The notes under the pieces were generated by a model, which saw nothing but the letters and a program-made list of their open reading frames with translations, was not told the origin of the DNA and made no database searches. A DNA stretch of 64,000 nucleotides from an uncultured Spirochaetia bacterium (GTDB lineage Bacteria > Spirochaetota > Spirochaetia > SZUA-6 > Bin103): positions 124,001-188,000 of the forward strand of contig CATQHW010000002.1 of assembly GCA_958296075.1 (NCBI GenBank), written 5' to 3'. Shown in pieces: positions 51,437 to 59,204 of this stretch; the stretch's first letter is position 1, and the number at the start of each line of letters is the position of its first letter. The position numbers and the translations under genes were made by a program.

Positions 51437-52688
51437 CGCCGCTGGCGAGTCTCTCACGTGCCGGGAGTGGCAGCATCTGCCGGTCGGCGGTGACGGCCTT
51501 TCCGAGCGAGATGCGCGGCGGCTGCACGCGCTTGCCGAGCATGCCGGCCGGCGTTTGACGCCGCCGGCGGAGGTCCTGACCCGTACGGCTTCCGGCCTCC
51601 GGGCGTGCCAGGTCGTGGGCATTCTGGCGGTGTCCGGTGGGCCTACGCTCGAAATCCTGCCCAAGATCGATCACGGCGACGGCGCCGTGCGGGCGGCGCT
51701 GGTGCGCATGCTTGCCGTCGCCTGGGGCTTGCGCGTTGCCGGCGGCGAGCTCGCGGCGATGCGCACGCAACGGCGCGATCTCCTCGAAATCCTCATCCGG
51801 CTGTTCACGCGGCGCCTGCTCACCGTCGTCCGACGCGGGCTGCCGCGCCGCTATCTCGAACACCAGGAGGACCTGAACCTGCTGCGCGGCCGGCTCAACG
51901 TCACGCGGCAGGTGACGCGGTTCGTAGGCCGTCCCGATCTGTTCGCCTGCCGCTTCGAGGAGTGGTCCGAGGATACGCCGCTGAACCGCGTGCTGAAGGC
52001 GGCGGTGTCCCGGCTCGTCGGTCTGACGCGCTCGGCCGACACCGCGCGGCGGCTTGCCGAGCTGGCTGCCCGTCTGGAGTTTGCGGGCGATACGGAGGAT
52101 CCGTTGCGGGAGCCGGTGCGTCTGGATCGCACCAACGCGGCATTTCACGAGATATATCATCTGGCCTGCCGGTTCCTCGCCCGGGAGTGGCAGGACACGG
52201 CAACCGGAGACGTACCGGGCTTCGCGCTGCTGTTCCCCATGAACGAGCTGTTCGAGGAGTTCATCGGCCGCAGCGTGGTCCGCGCCGTTTCTGGCCGGCG
52301 CGTCCATCTCCAACACCAGAGGCATCACGCGATCGACGGCGCCGCAGGACGGCTGTTCGCCCTGCGGCCCGACATCGTGGTGGAGACGCCGGCCGGCGCG
52401 ATCATCCTCGATACGAAATGGAAACGGCTCACGTTCGACGACGACGATCTGGGCATCGAGCGGTCCGACGTCTACCAGATGGCGGTCTACGGCGACGCCT
52501 ATCACGCCCAACGAGTCGTTCTGATCTACCCGTGGCGCGAAGGCGTGGACCGCCCGCCCGGGATCGTCCGTAACTGGTCGATCCGCGGCACCGGCCGCCC
52601 GCTCGACGTGGCGGCCGTCGACGTCGGCCGTCCCGATGAAGTCGTCGAATCGTTGCGCCGGATCGTTGCCGGCATGGAAACGACCTGA
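51426..52688 (+). CDS. McrC-type nuclease subunit (copy C)
   Basis: A 420-residue McrC. The front (CREWQHLPVGGDGLSERDARRLHALAE, ACQVVGILAVSGGPTLEILPKID) is the ring-contacting domain with the typical EILPKI; the middle has YLEHQEDLNLLRGRLNVTRQV; the nuclease site is FALRPDIVVETPAGAIILDTKWKRL (PD...DxK) followed by SDVYQMAVYGDAYHAQRVVLIYP. ATG at 51426 lies inside the end of mcrB copy C, as in the truncated copy A. It differs from copy B McrC throughout, showing an independent origin. Confidence 0.93.
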   Translation: MPGNAAGESLTCREWQHLPVGGDGLSERDARRLHALAEHAGRRLTPPAEVLTRTASGLRACQVVGILAVSGGPTLEILPKIDHGDGAVRAALVRMLAVAWGLRVAGGELAAMRTQRRDLLEILIRLFTRRLLTVVRRGLPRRYLEHQEDLNLLRGRLNVTRQVTRFVGRPDLFACRFEEWSEDTPLNRVLKAAVSRLVGLTRSADTARRLAELAARLEFAGDTEDPLREPVRLDRTNAAFHEIYHLACRFLAREWQDTATGDVPGFALLFPMNELFEEFIGRSVVRAVSGRRVHLQHQRHHAIDGAAGRLFALRPDIVVETPAGAIILDTKWKRLTFDDDDLGIERSDVYQMAVYGDAYHAQRVVLIYPWREGVDRPPGIVRNWSIRGTGRPLDVAAVDVGRPDEVVESLRRIVAGMETT

Positions 52689-52714
52689 CGGTCGTGGCGC
52701 CGCGACCAGCATGG

Positions 52715-53773
52715 TCAGCGGCCACGATCGTCTCGCCGCCGCGTGAGGAGCGGGCAGCGCCCGCAAGCTGCGGCGATGGCGTCGACGGCTGCCGGCATCG
52801 CCTGCTGCGGCGTGGGCGGCTCGGCCCGGGACGGCTGCAGCAGCGCGGCTACGCCGTCGCGCACCGCCGCCGGCGCGTAGCCGCCCTCCAGGGTCGCCGC
52901 CCACGGGATGCCGAACTCGCCGAGGAGCGCGAACAACCGGCCGAACAGATCGCGCAGCCCGGCGGCGCTGAGCCGCATGCCGCCGAGCGGATCGGCCGCG
53001 TGCGCGTCGAAGCCGGCGGACACGATCACCAGGTCGGGGCGCCAGGCGCGCACCACCGGCAGCACCACCCGGTCCATCGCCAGCGCGTACTCGGCGTCCC
53101 CGCAGCCGGCCGGCAACGGCACGTTCACGGTGTATCCGCGCCCCGCGCCGCTGCCGATCTCGCCGCCGGCGCCGGTCGACCACGGGTACCACGGGTACTG
53201 GTGCAGCGATACGTACAGCACGTCGGGGCGCGCGTAGAAGATCTCCTGCGTGCCGTTGCCGTGGTGGACGTCGGGGTCGAAGATCAGCACGCGGCGGCAG
53301 CCGTGGCCGGCGACCGCCGCGGCCGCCGCTACGGCGGCGCTGTTGAATACGCAGAACCCCGTGGCGCGCGCCGACTCGGCGTGATGGCCGGGCGGCCGGG
53401 TAAGGCATACCGCACCGGACGCATCGCCGGCGAGCACGGCGCGCACCGCCTCCAGCGCCGCCTGCGCTGCGAGCCGCGCCGCCTCGATGCTGTGCGGGCC
53501 GATGCTCGTGTCCGGGTCCAGGACCGCGCTGCGGCCGGACAGCCGCAGGAGGCGCTCCACGTAGCGCGGCGCATGCGCCAGGGCGAGCCGGGACCGGCCG
53601 GCCGGCTCCAGCCGATCGACCACGCGCAGCCCTGGGGTCCCCGCGCGCGCCGCGGCCGCCACCGCGTCCATGGCGAACCGCAGCCGCTCGGGGCGCTCGG
53701 GATGGCCGGCGCCCGCGTCGTGCAGCGCGCAGCGCGCGTCGGTGAGCACCAGCAGCGGTGCTGCGTTCCTCAT
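52715..53773 (-). CDS. Histone-deacetylase-superfamily (acetoin-utilisation-like) protein
   Basis: About 352 residues with the arginase/deacetylase fold. The catalytic His pair is in RPPGHHAES, the zinc ligands are Asp and His in FDPDVHHGNGTQEIF and Asp in SAGFDAHAADPLGG, and GTLEGGY-like ATLEGGYAPAAV supplies the C-terminal loop. Bacterial relatives deacetylate acetylpolyamines or proteins; the substrate here is unknown. ATG at 53773, with GTG two codons earlier. It is convergent with the McrBC island and divergent from the ferredoxin genes. Confidence 0.92.
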   Translation of the reverse strand: MRNAAPLLVLTDARCALHDAGAGHPERPERLRFAMDAVAAAARAGTPGLRVVDRLEPAGRSRLALAHAPRYVERLLRLSGRSAVLDPDTSIGPHSIEAARLAAQAALEAVRAVLAGDASGAVCLTRPPGHHAESARATGFCVFNSAAVAAAAAVAGHGCRRVLIFDPDVHHGNGTQEIFYARPDVLYVSLHQYPWYPWSTGAGGEIGSGAGRGYTVNVPLPAGCGDAEYALAMDRVVLPVVRAWRPDLVIVSAGFDAHAADPLGGMRLSAAGLRDLFGRLFALLGEFGIPWAATLEGGYAPAAVRDGVAALLQPSRAEPPTPQQAMPAAVDAIAAACGRCPLLTRRRDDRGR

Positions 53774-53845
53774 CTTCACGTGCCCTCAGCTTGACGCGCC
53801 TTCGGGGGGCTGCCTATCTTGCTGCCAACCAAGCGCGAGGAACTC

Positions 53846-54100
53846 ATGGCCTACATCATCACCGAACCCTGCATCGGCACCTGCGATACCTCCTGCGTCG
53901 AAGTCTGCCCGGTCGACTGCATCCATCCCTCCGAGGGTTACGACGATACGGAAGGCAAGATGCTGTACATCGACCCCGACGAGTGCATCGATTGCGCCGC
54001 CTGCGTGCCGGAGTGCCCGGTCGACGCCATCTTCGAGGAGAGCGAAGTCCCCGACGAGTGGCAGAAGTACATCCAGATCAACGCCGACTACTTCAAGTAG
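53846..54100 (+). CDS. Two-cluster ferredoxin (3Fe/4Fe-4S type)
   Basis: An 84-residue ferredoxin. Cys9, 17, 21 and 25 plus an extra Cys13 lie in EPCIGTCDTSCVEVCPVDC and the second site is CIDCAACVPECP. The spacing C-x7-C-x3-C-P and the insertion YDDTEGKMLYIDPDE match FdxA-type 7Fe/8Fe ferredoxins; the extra Cys13 is unusual. It carries electrons at low potential in the cytoplasm. ATG with GAGGA upstream. The second ferredoxin follows 37 bases later. Confidence 0.93.
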   Translation: MAYIITEPCIGTCDTSCVEVCPVDCIHPSEGYDDTEGKMLYIDPDECIDCAACVPECPVDAIFEESEVPDEWQKYIQINADYFK

Positions 54101-54137
54101 CCGGCTGTTCGGTGAGCGGAGTGGACGGGTAGCGGCC

Positions 54138-54482
54138 ATGGCCAAACGACGCCGGGCGGAGTTCTACAGGTCGATCCCGGAGCTTCCCAAGGCCATGCAG
54201 ACCAAGAAGCGCAAGCCCAAGCTCATGGCGGTGGTCGATGAGGACAACTGCACCGGCTGCCAGGTCTGCGTGCCGTTCTGTCCGGTCGACTGCATCAGCA
54301 CGGTAGCGGGCGGCAAGTACGACATCCCGATCCCGCCCGTGCAGATACGGTTCAACGAGTGCATCGGCTGCCAGATCTGCGCGCGCGTCTGCACGCAGCT
54401 CACCTGGGACGCGATCCGCATGCTGCCGATCGCGGAGTTCGAGAAGACCTACCAGATCACGATCGGCCAGACCGCCGGTTGA
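54138..54482 (+). CDS. 4Fe-4S dicluster ferredoxin-like protein
   Basis: A 114-residue protein with a 35-residue basic N-terminal arm (AKRRRAEFYRSIPELPKAMQ) and two 4Fe-4S motifs: CTGCQVCVPFCPVDC and CIGCQICARVCTQL. In the second motif the final C-P is C-T. A tail of 25 residues follows (IRMLPIAEFEKTYQITI). ATG at 54138 has no strong Shine-Dalgarno. It probably forms an electron-transfer set with the preceding ferredoxin and the ferredoxin-NADP reductase at 55.3 kb. Confidence 0.9.
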   Translation: MAKRRRAEFYRSIPELPKAMQTKKRKPKLMAVVDEDNCTGCQVCVPFCPVDCISTVAGGKYDIPIPPVQIRFNECIGCQICARVCTQLTWDAIRMLPIAEFEKTYQITIGQTAG

Positions 54483-54506
54483 TTCGCTTCCGCCGCGGAG
54501 ACGCCG

Positions 54507-55037
54507 ATGTGGCTCTTCCTCTACACCTGCTACGCCCTGATCGCCGTCACCGGAGCGCTGCTCACCGCTGCGGTGGCGCAGGGCTTCACCGGCATCCAGG
54601 TGCTCGGCGCGGCCCATCCGGCGTTCGGCTTCTTCACCACGATCGTCTTTCTGCTGGCGCAGACGGCGGTCATCTTCTTCTTCGTCGCCACCGGCGTCAG
54701 CGTCCGCGACTTCGTGCGCGAGCGCGGCCTTGCGCCCGACCTGATCGAGCGCTCGCGCCGGGCGCACGGACCGGTGTCGGGGCAGACGACGCTCAGCATC
54801 GTGCTGGTGATGGCCGCGGCGATCTCCGGCGGGGCGTCGGCCGCCGCCGCGATACCGCGCTGGCTGCATCTGGTGGTGGTCGCGGTCACGTACGCGCACT
54901 TCGTGATGCTGGTGGTCATGCAACACCGCGCCTTTCGCACGCAGACCGCCATCGTCGTGCGGATGGCCGACTTGGCGCGTAGCTCAGAGGGTGAGGACGG
55001 AGATGACGACCACGGCGCCGGCGCCGAGCAGCAGTAG
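54507..55037 (+). CDS. Four-helix membrane protein
   Basis: A 176-residue protein with four predicted membrane helices (MWLFLYTCYALIAVTGALL, FGFFTTIVFLLAQTAVIFFFV, LSIVLVMAAAISGG, LHLVVVAVTYAHFVMLVVM) and His residues near membrane borders (HPAFG, AHG, WLHLV, YAHF), a pattern that could hold haem or quinone, although this is speculative. It follows the ferredoxin gene by 24 bases. The last 24 residues (EGEDGDDDHGAGAEQQ) overlap, on the other strand, the end of a small membrane-protein gene. Confidence 0.7.
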   Translation: MWLFLYTCYALIAVTGALLTAAVAQGFTGIQVLGAAHPAFGFFTTIVFLLAQTAVIFFFVATGVSVRDFVRERGLAPDLIERSRRAHGPVSGQTTLSIVLVMAAAISGGASAAAAIPRWLHLVVVAVTYAHFVMLVVMQHRAFRTQTAIVVRMADLARSSEGEDGDDDHGAGAEQQ

Positions 55038-55121
55038 CGCGAACGCCGCCGTGACCAGCGCGATGCGGCGAAAGCCGCTCGCTCCGGCGTCGAACTTGAG
55101 CACCGTGCGGCGCTCGGTCAC
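54984..55121 (-). CDS. Very small single-helix membrane protein
   Basis: A 45-residue frame starting GTG at 55121, with GGGGG upstream: MTERRTVLKFDAGASGFRRI followed by ALVTAAFALLLLGAGAVVVI, one membrane helix. It starts 13 bases after the stop of another small membrane-protein frame on the same strand, so the two may be co-transcribed. Unknown function. Confidence 0.5.
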   Translation of the reverse strand: MTERRTVLKFDAGASGFRRIALVTAAFALLLLGAGAVVVISVLTL

Positions 55122-55134
55122 GCTGGGCCCCCGG

Positions 55135-55290
55135 TCATTTCTTGAGCCGCTGCATGAGCCAGCCGGCCATGAAGATGGCGGCGCCGATCGCCACGTCCCG
55201 GCCGCGCAGCGGCTCGGGCAGCGCCAGCACGAAACTGACCGCAAGGAAGCTCAGGCCGAGCGCCTGCACGATCTTGGCCACGATGAGCAT
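55135..55290 (-). CDS. Small two-helix membrane protein
   Basis: A 51-residue frame starting ATG at 55290: [20 protein letters not shown], a short loop PEPLRGRD, then [19 protein letters not shown]. Two membrane helices ending in a positively charged cap look like a genuine small membrane protein. It is divergent from the ferredoxin-NADP reductase with 26 bases between the starts. Family unknown. Confidence 0.55.
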   Translation of the reverse strand: MLIVAKIVQALGLSFLAVSFVLALPEPLRGRDVAIGAAIFMAGWLMQRLKK

Positions 55291-55316
55291 CGGCCCGGTA
55301 TCATACGGAGGAACTG

Positions 55317-56681
55317 ATGAGCGACACAGGACGGCGCGTAGCGATCGTGGGCAGCGGCCCGAGCGGCTTCTATGCAGCGGAGGCGCTGCTGAAGGATGAT
55401 CGGAACCTGCAGGTGGACATCATCGACCGCCTGCCCACCCCGTTCGGGCTGGTGCGCGGCGGCGTGGCCCCCGACCACCAGAAGATCAAGAACGTGATCC
55501 GCGTCTACGAGCGGACCGCCGGCAACGAGCGGTGCAGCTTCATCGGCAACGTGATGGTCGGCCGCGACGTGAGCGTCGCCGACCTGCAGCGCTTCTACGA
55601 CGCGGTCGTGTTCACGTGCGGGGCGGAGACCGACCGCACGCTCGCCATCCCCGGCATCGACCTGCCCGGCAGCCATACCGCCACCGCGTTCGTGGGCTGG
55701 TACAACGGCCACCCCGACTACCGCGACCTGAGCTTCGATCTGTCCGGCGAGACGGCTGTCGTCATCGGCCAGGGCAACGTCGCCGTGGACGTGACCCGCG
55801 TCCTCGCCAAGACGGTCGACGAGCTCGCCGGCACCGACATCGCCGCCCACGCCCTGGAGGCGCTGGCGGAGAGCAAGGTGCGCGAGGTGCACATGGTCGG
55901 CCGCCGCGGCCCCGTGCAGGCGGCCTTCACCAGCAAGGAGATCCGCGAGCTCGGGGAGCTTGGCGACTGCGCGCTGCACTTCAACGACCAAGCCGACTTC
56001 GACCTCGGCCCCGCGTGCCGGGCGGAGCTCGACGACGCCGGCAACACCGACGCGCAGCGCAACTGGAAGGCGCTGGGCGAGCTGCGCGAAGCCGGACCGG
56101 CGAGCGGCTGCTCGAAGCGGATCGTCGTCCACTTCTTCCGCAGCCCCAAGGAGCTCGCCGGCGACGGCCGGGTGCAGCGGCTGACCCTGGAGAAGAACCG
56201 CCTAGCCGGCGACGCCGGCGACCAGTGGGCGGAGGGCACCGGCGAAACGGTGGAGATGCCGTGCGGACTGTTCTTCCGCAGCGTCGGCTACCGCGGCGTG
56301 CCGATCGAGGGGTTGCCGTTCGACGACCGCCGCGGCGTGTTCCCCAACCAGGGCGGGCGCATCACCGGCGGCGGCGCGGCGCTGCCGGGCCTGTACGCCG
56401 CCGGTTGGATCAAGCGCGGCCCCTCCGGGGTGATCGGCACCAACAAGCCGGACAGCACGGAGACCGCCCGGAATCTCCTGGCCGACCTCGAGGGGCTTGC
56501 CGCGTGCGCGGTGCCCGACACCGGCGCGTTGCTCGCGCAGCTCCGCGATCGGGGCGCCCGGCCGGTAAGCTACGAGGACTGGCGCGCCATCGACGCCGCC
56601 GAGGTGGCGCGCGGCGCCGCCGCCGGCAAGCCGCGCGAGAAGTTCACCCGCGTCGAGGAGATGCTCGCGGTCCTCGACTGA
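55317..56681 (+). CDS. Ferredoxin-NADP+ reductase, adrenodoxin-reductase/FprA type
   Basis: A 454-residue flavoprotein. The FAD site is [19 protein letters not shown] (GxGxxG at residues 12-17) with [21 protein letters not shown], a hallmark of FprA/adrenodoxin reductase; the NADP site is [16 protein letters not shown] followed by [14 protein letters not shown], and the C-terminus contains the FAD-contact [20 protein letters not shown]. It moves electrons between NADPH and ferredoxin, very likely the two ferredoxins 1 kb upstream. ATG follows GGAGGA; TATCAT lies just before that. Confidence 0.96.
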   Translation: MSDTGRRVAIVGSGPSGFYAAEALLKDDRNLQVDIIDRLPTPFGLVRGGVAPDHQKIKNVIRVYERTAGNERCSFIGNVMVGRDVSVADLQRFYDAVVFTCGAETDRTLAIPGIDLPGSHTATAFVGWYNGHPDYRDLSFDLSGETAVVIGQGNVAVDVTRVLAKTVDELAGTDIAAHALEALAESKVREVHMVGRRGPVQAAFTSKEIRELGELGDCALHFNDQADFDLGPACRAELDDAGNTDAQRNWKALGELREAGPASGCSKRIVVHFFRSPKELAGDGRVQRLTLEKNRLAGDAGDQWAEGTGETVEMPCGLFFRSVGYRGVPIEGLPFDDRRGVFPNQGGRITGGGAALPGLYAAGWIKRGPSGVIGTNKPDSTETARNLLADLEGLAACAVPDTGALLAQLRDRGARPVSYEDWRAIDAAEVARGAAAGKPREKFTRVEEMLAVLD

Positions 56682-56697
56682 ACCGCACGGGCCGGCG

Positions 56698-56727
56698 TTG
56701 ACTGCGCGCGGACCGCATCCGTACACT
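56698..56727 (+). promoter_or_regulatory. Candidate promoter of the cytochrome bc operon
   Basis: TTGACT (56698-56703, 5 of 6) and TACACT (56722-56727, 4 of 6) are 18 bases apart. The expected start of transcription, about 7 bases after the -10, coincides with the GTG at 56734, so the first mRNA of the respiratory operon would be leaderless. Confidence 0.45.
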
Positions 56728-56733
56728 GCGGCC

Positions 56734-57684
56734 GTGGCCGGCCCGGAAGGCGCGTCGGAGGTCGACGCCGCCAGCAGCAGCCCCGGCGGCAACGGTACCG
56801 CCAACGACGGCTCAGCCGGCGGCGGATCGGGGGCCACCGGCGCCGGCAAGGCGCGCTCCGGCCTCGGCGTCATCATCCATTCGTTCTTCGTCATTCCACT
56901 GCTGATCGCGGTGCTGGCCGTACTGGTGATCGCCGGCGTCTCCATCCTCTCCTCCGAGCCGGCCGACGCCCTCGACTACCTGGCCGACGTGCGCGTCGGC
57001 GGCCAGACGCGCCGCTGGCAGGCGGCGTTCGACCTCAGCACGCTGCTGTTCGACCTGCGCCGCAAGGGCGACGCGCCGCGCGACGAGCGCTTCGTGAGCG
57101 AGATGAACTTGGCTTTCGCCCAGGCCGACGACGACGACCGGCGCGTGCGGCAGTATCTGTCGCAGGCGATGGCCCTGACCGGCGACCGCCGCTTCGTTCC
57201 CACGCTCCTGGACGCGCTGGCGGCGGAGGACAGCGACATCTCCGCATCCTTCTACCTGCAGGCGCTCGGCTTCCTGGCCGGCGCCGAGGAGCTGCCGGTG
57301 CTGCTGCCGTACCTGCGGCACGAATCGGCGCGCATCCGCACCTCCGCCGTGCGCACGATCGGCGCCGTCGGCGACCCGTCCACGGTCCCCGCACTGGAGC
57401 CGCTGCTGTTCGACCAGGAGCCGAACGTCCGCTGGTTCGCCGCGATCGCGCTGGCCGGCCTCGGCAGCGGCGCCGGCGCGGAGGTGCTCATGCAGCTTCT
57501 GGACCGGGAGTACCTGGCCGGGTTCCCCAATGTTGACGCGGACGAGCAAAGCGACATAATGGAGGTGGTGGTGAGCGTCGCGGCCGGCCTCGGCCGGCCG
57601 GAGCTGACCGAGCGGGTGCGCGGTCTGGCGTCCGGCGACGTCGACCCTCGGGTCCGCCGGGCGGCCGCGGAGGCGCTCCGCTAG
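56734..57684 (+). CDS. HEAT-repeat membrane-anchored protein of the bc operon
   Basis: A 316-residue protein: a low-complexity Gly/Ser/Ala-rich N-terminus, one membrane helix (VIIHSFFVIPLLIAVLAVLVIAGVSIL, about residues 45-75) and a soluble domain of HEAT-like helical pairs (RHESARIRTSAVRTIGAVGDPSTVPALEPLL, EPNVRWFAAIALAGLG, DVDPRVRRAAAEAL). I chose GTG at 56734 over TTG at 56698 because the latter is part of the promoter. It is the first gene of the Rieske/cytochrome b operon, so it is probably an assembly factor or accessory subunit of that complex. No close family recognised. Confidence 0.78.
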   Translation: MAGPEGASEVDAASSSPGGNGTANDGSAGGGSGATGAGKARSGLGVIIHSFFVIPLLIAVLAVLVIAGVSILSSEPADALDYLADVRVGGQTRRWQAAFDLSTLLFDLRRKGDAPRDERFVSEMNLAFAQADDDDRRVRQYLSQAMALTGDRRFVPTLLDALAAEDSDISASFYLQALGFLAGAEELPVLLPYLRHESARIRTSAVRTIGAVGDPSTVPALEPLLFDQEPNVRWFAAIALAGLGSGAGAEVLMQLLDREYLAGFPNVDADEQSDIMEVVVSVAAGLGRPELTERVRGLASGDVDPRVRRAAAEALR

Positions 57685-57751
57685 TGGACGGCGATCGGGG
57701 AGCAGTGAAGAATCCGACCGTGAACGACGATACAGGGATGCGAGCAGACTG

Positions 57752-58297
57752 ATGGCAAAGACCGGAGACGCCGCCGCAGCCTCTCCCGGTTCCCGGGCGG
57801 AGTCCGGGGGCGACATGACGCGGCGCTCGTTCTTGTCCACGCTCGCCGTGGCGTGGATAGCCTTTACGGGGATCGTGCTCGGCTCGGTGGCGGGCTTGGT
57901 GCGCTTCCTGTTCCCGAACGTGCTGTTCGAGCCGCCCCAGACCTTTCGCGCCGGCTTCGTGAACGAATACACGGTGGGCGAGGTCTCGACCCGCTGGAAG
58001 GAGCAGTTCGGCGTCTGGATCATCCGCGACGAGGAATCGGTGTACGCTTTGTCGACCGTCTGCACCCACCTCGGCTGCACCCCCAACTGGCTGGAGGCCG
58101 ACGGCAAGTTCAAGTGCCCCTGCCACGGCAGCGGCTTTCGCATCACCGGCATCAACTTCGAGGGTCCGGCCCCGCGCCCGCTGGAGCGCTACAGCATCTC
58201 GCTCGGCGACGACGGCCAGATCATGGTCGACAAGACCAGGAAGTATCAGTGGGAGAAGGGCGAGTGGAACGACCCGTCGTCGTTTCTCGCCGTCTGA
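57752..58297 (+). CDS. Rieske 2Fe-2S protein of a cytochrome bc complex
   Basis: A 181-residue Rieske subunit. A twin-arginine-like segment MTRRSFLSTLAVAWIAFTGIVLGSV anchors the protein in the membrane. The cluster is bound by the two motifs CTHLGC and CPCHGSG (Cys and His from each, plus the disulphide Cys), 18 residues apart, and GPAPRPLERYSISL forms the Pro loop. ATG at 57752, with another ATG (MTRRSF) 21 codons on. It passes electrons from quinol to the cytochrome c subunit. Confidence 0.95.
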   Translation: MAKTGDAAAASPGSRAESGGDMTRRSFLSTLAVAWIAFTGIVLGSVAGLVRFLFPNVLFEPPQTFRAGFVNEYTVGEVSTRWKEQFGVWIIRDEESVYALSTVCTHLGCTPNWLEADGKFKCPCHGSGFRITGINFEGPAPRPLERYSISLGDDGQIMVDKTRKYQWEKGEWNDPSSFLAV

Positions 58298-58341
58298 TCG
58301 TACTTCCGATGACACCTCTGATCGGGTACGGAGTCACCTGA

Positions 58342-59169
58342 ATGGCCAAACAGAACGGCGGCAATCGGTCGAACGGCAGGAGCGGCAAGGGGCCGGCAGG
58401 CGCCGTGAAGGCGATCGGCGAGACCCAGGTATGGAAGTCGATCTTCCGCACCGGCGTCCCGGTCTCGCGCCGCCAGCGCATGATGTCGGTGCTCAACAAC
58501 GTCTTTCTGCACCTGCATCCGGTGCGCCTGCCCAAGCACGCGGTCAAGGTCCGGTACACGTGGTGCATGGGCGGCCTGTCCTTCTTCGTGTTCCTGGTGC
58601 TCACCGTCACCGGCATCCTGCTGATGTTCTACTACCGGCCGACCTCCCAGCACGCCTATGGGGACATCATCGATCTGGGCTCGCAGGTGCCGCTCGGCAT
58701 CATGCGGGAGATACATCGCTGGGGCGCCCATCTGATGGTGATCACCGTCTGGCTGCACATGTTCCGCGTCTTCATGACCGGCTCCTACAAGCCACCGCGC
58801 GAGTTCAACTGGGCGATCGGCGTGCTGCTGCTGACGCTGACCATGTTCCTCAGCTACACCGGTTATCTGCTGCCGTGGGACCAGCTCGCGATCTGGGCGG
58901 TCACCGTCGGGTTGAACATGGCGCGCGCGGCGCCGTTCCTGGGCCACGAGGGTCCCGGCGCAGCGCTGCTCCATCTGGGCGATATCAACTTCGTGCACGC
59001 CGGCGCGGACGCCAAGTTCGCGCTGGCCGGCGGCCGCTTCGTGGGAGAGGCGACCCTCCTGCGCTTCTACGTCCTGCACTGCATCGGCGTACCGTTCATC
59101 GTGATGATCTTCATGATCGTGCACTTCTGGCGCGTCCGTAAGGACGGCGGCATATCGGGTCCCACGTAG
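58342..59169 (+). CDS. Cytochrome b, N-terminal half (four-helix)
   Basis: A 275-residue membrane subunit equivalent to b6 or the first half of cytochrome b. Helix B contributes the haem ligands in [23 protein letters not shown], and the fourth helix region [23 protein letters not shown] supplies the second pair, giving two b haems. The Qo segment [22 protein letters not shown] is conserved. It follows the Rieske gene by 44 bases and is followed after 35 bases by the C-terminal half as a separate gene, the split arrangement typical of menaquinol-oxidising complexes. The N-terminal 35 residues are hydrophilic. Confidence 0.95.
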   Translation: MAKQNGGNRSNGRSGKGPAGAVKAIGETQVWKSIFRTGVPVSRRQRMMSVLNNVFLHLHPVRLPKHAVKVRYTWCMGGLSFFVFLVLTVTGILLMFYYRPTSQHAYGDIIDLGSQVPLGIMREIHRWGAHLMVITVWLHMFRVFMTGSYKPPREFNWAIGVLLLTLTMFLSYTGYLLPWDQLAIWAVTVGLNMARAAPFLGHEGPGAALLHLGDINFVHAGADAKFALAGGRFVGEATLLRFYVLHCIGVPFIVMIFMIVHFWRVRKDGGISGPT

Positions 59170-59204
59170 AAGCCCTTTAGGAACACGGCGGGAACGGCAG
59201 AAAC

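Noticed and set aside
43535-52688. Island as an integrated prophage or transposon
   Set aside because: No integrase, transposase, terminal inverted repeats or attachment-site duplication is visible; flanking genes are ordinary chromosomal genes.
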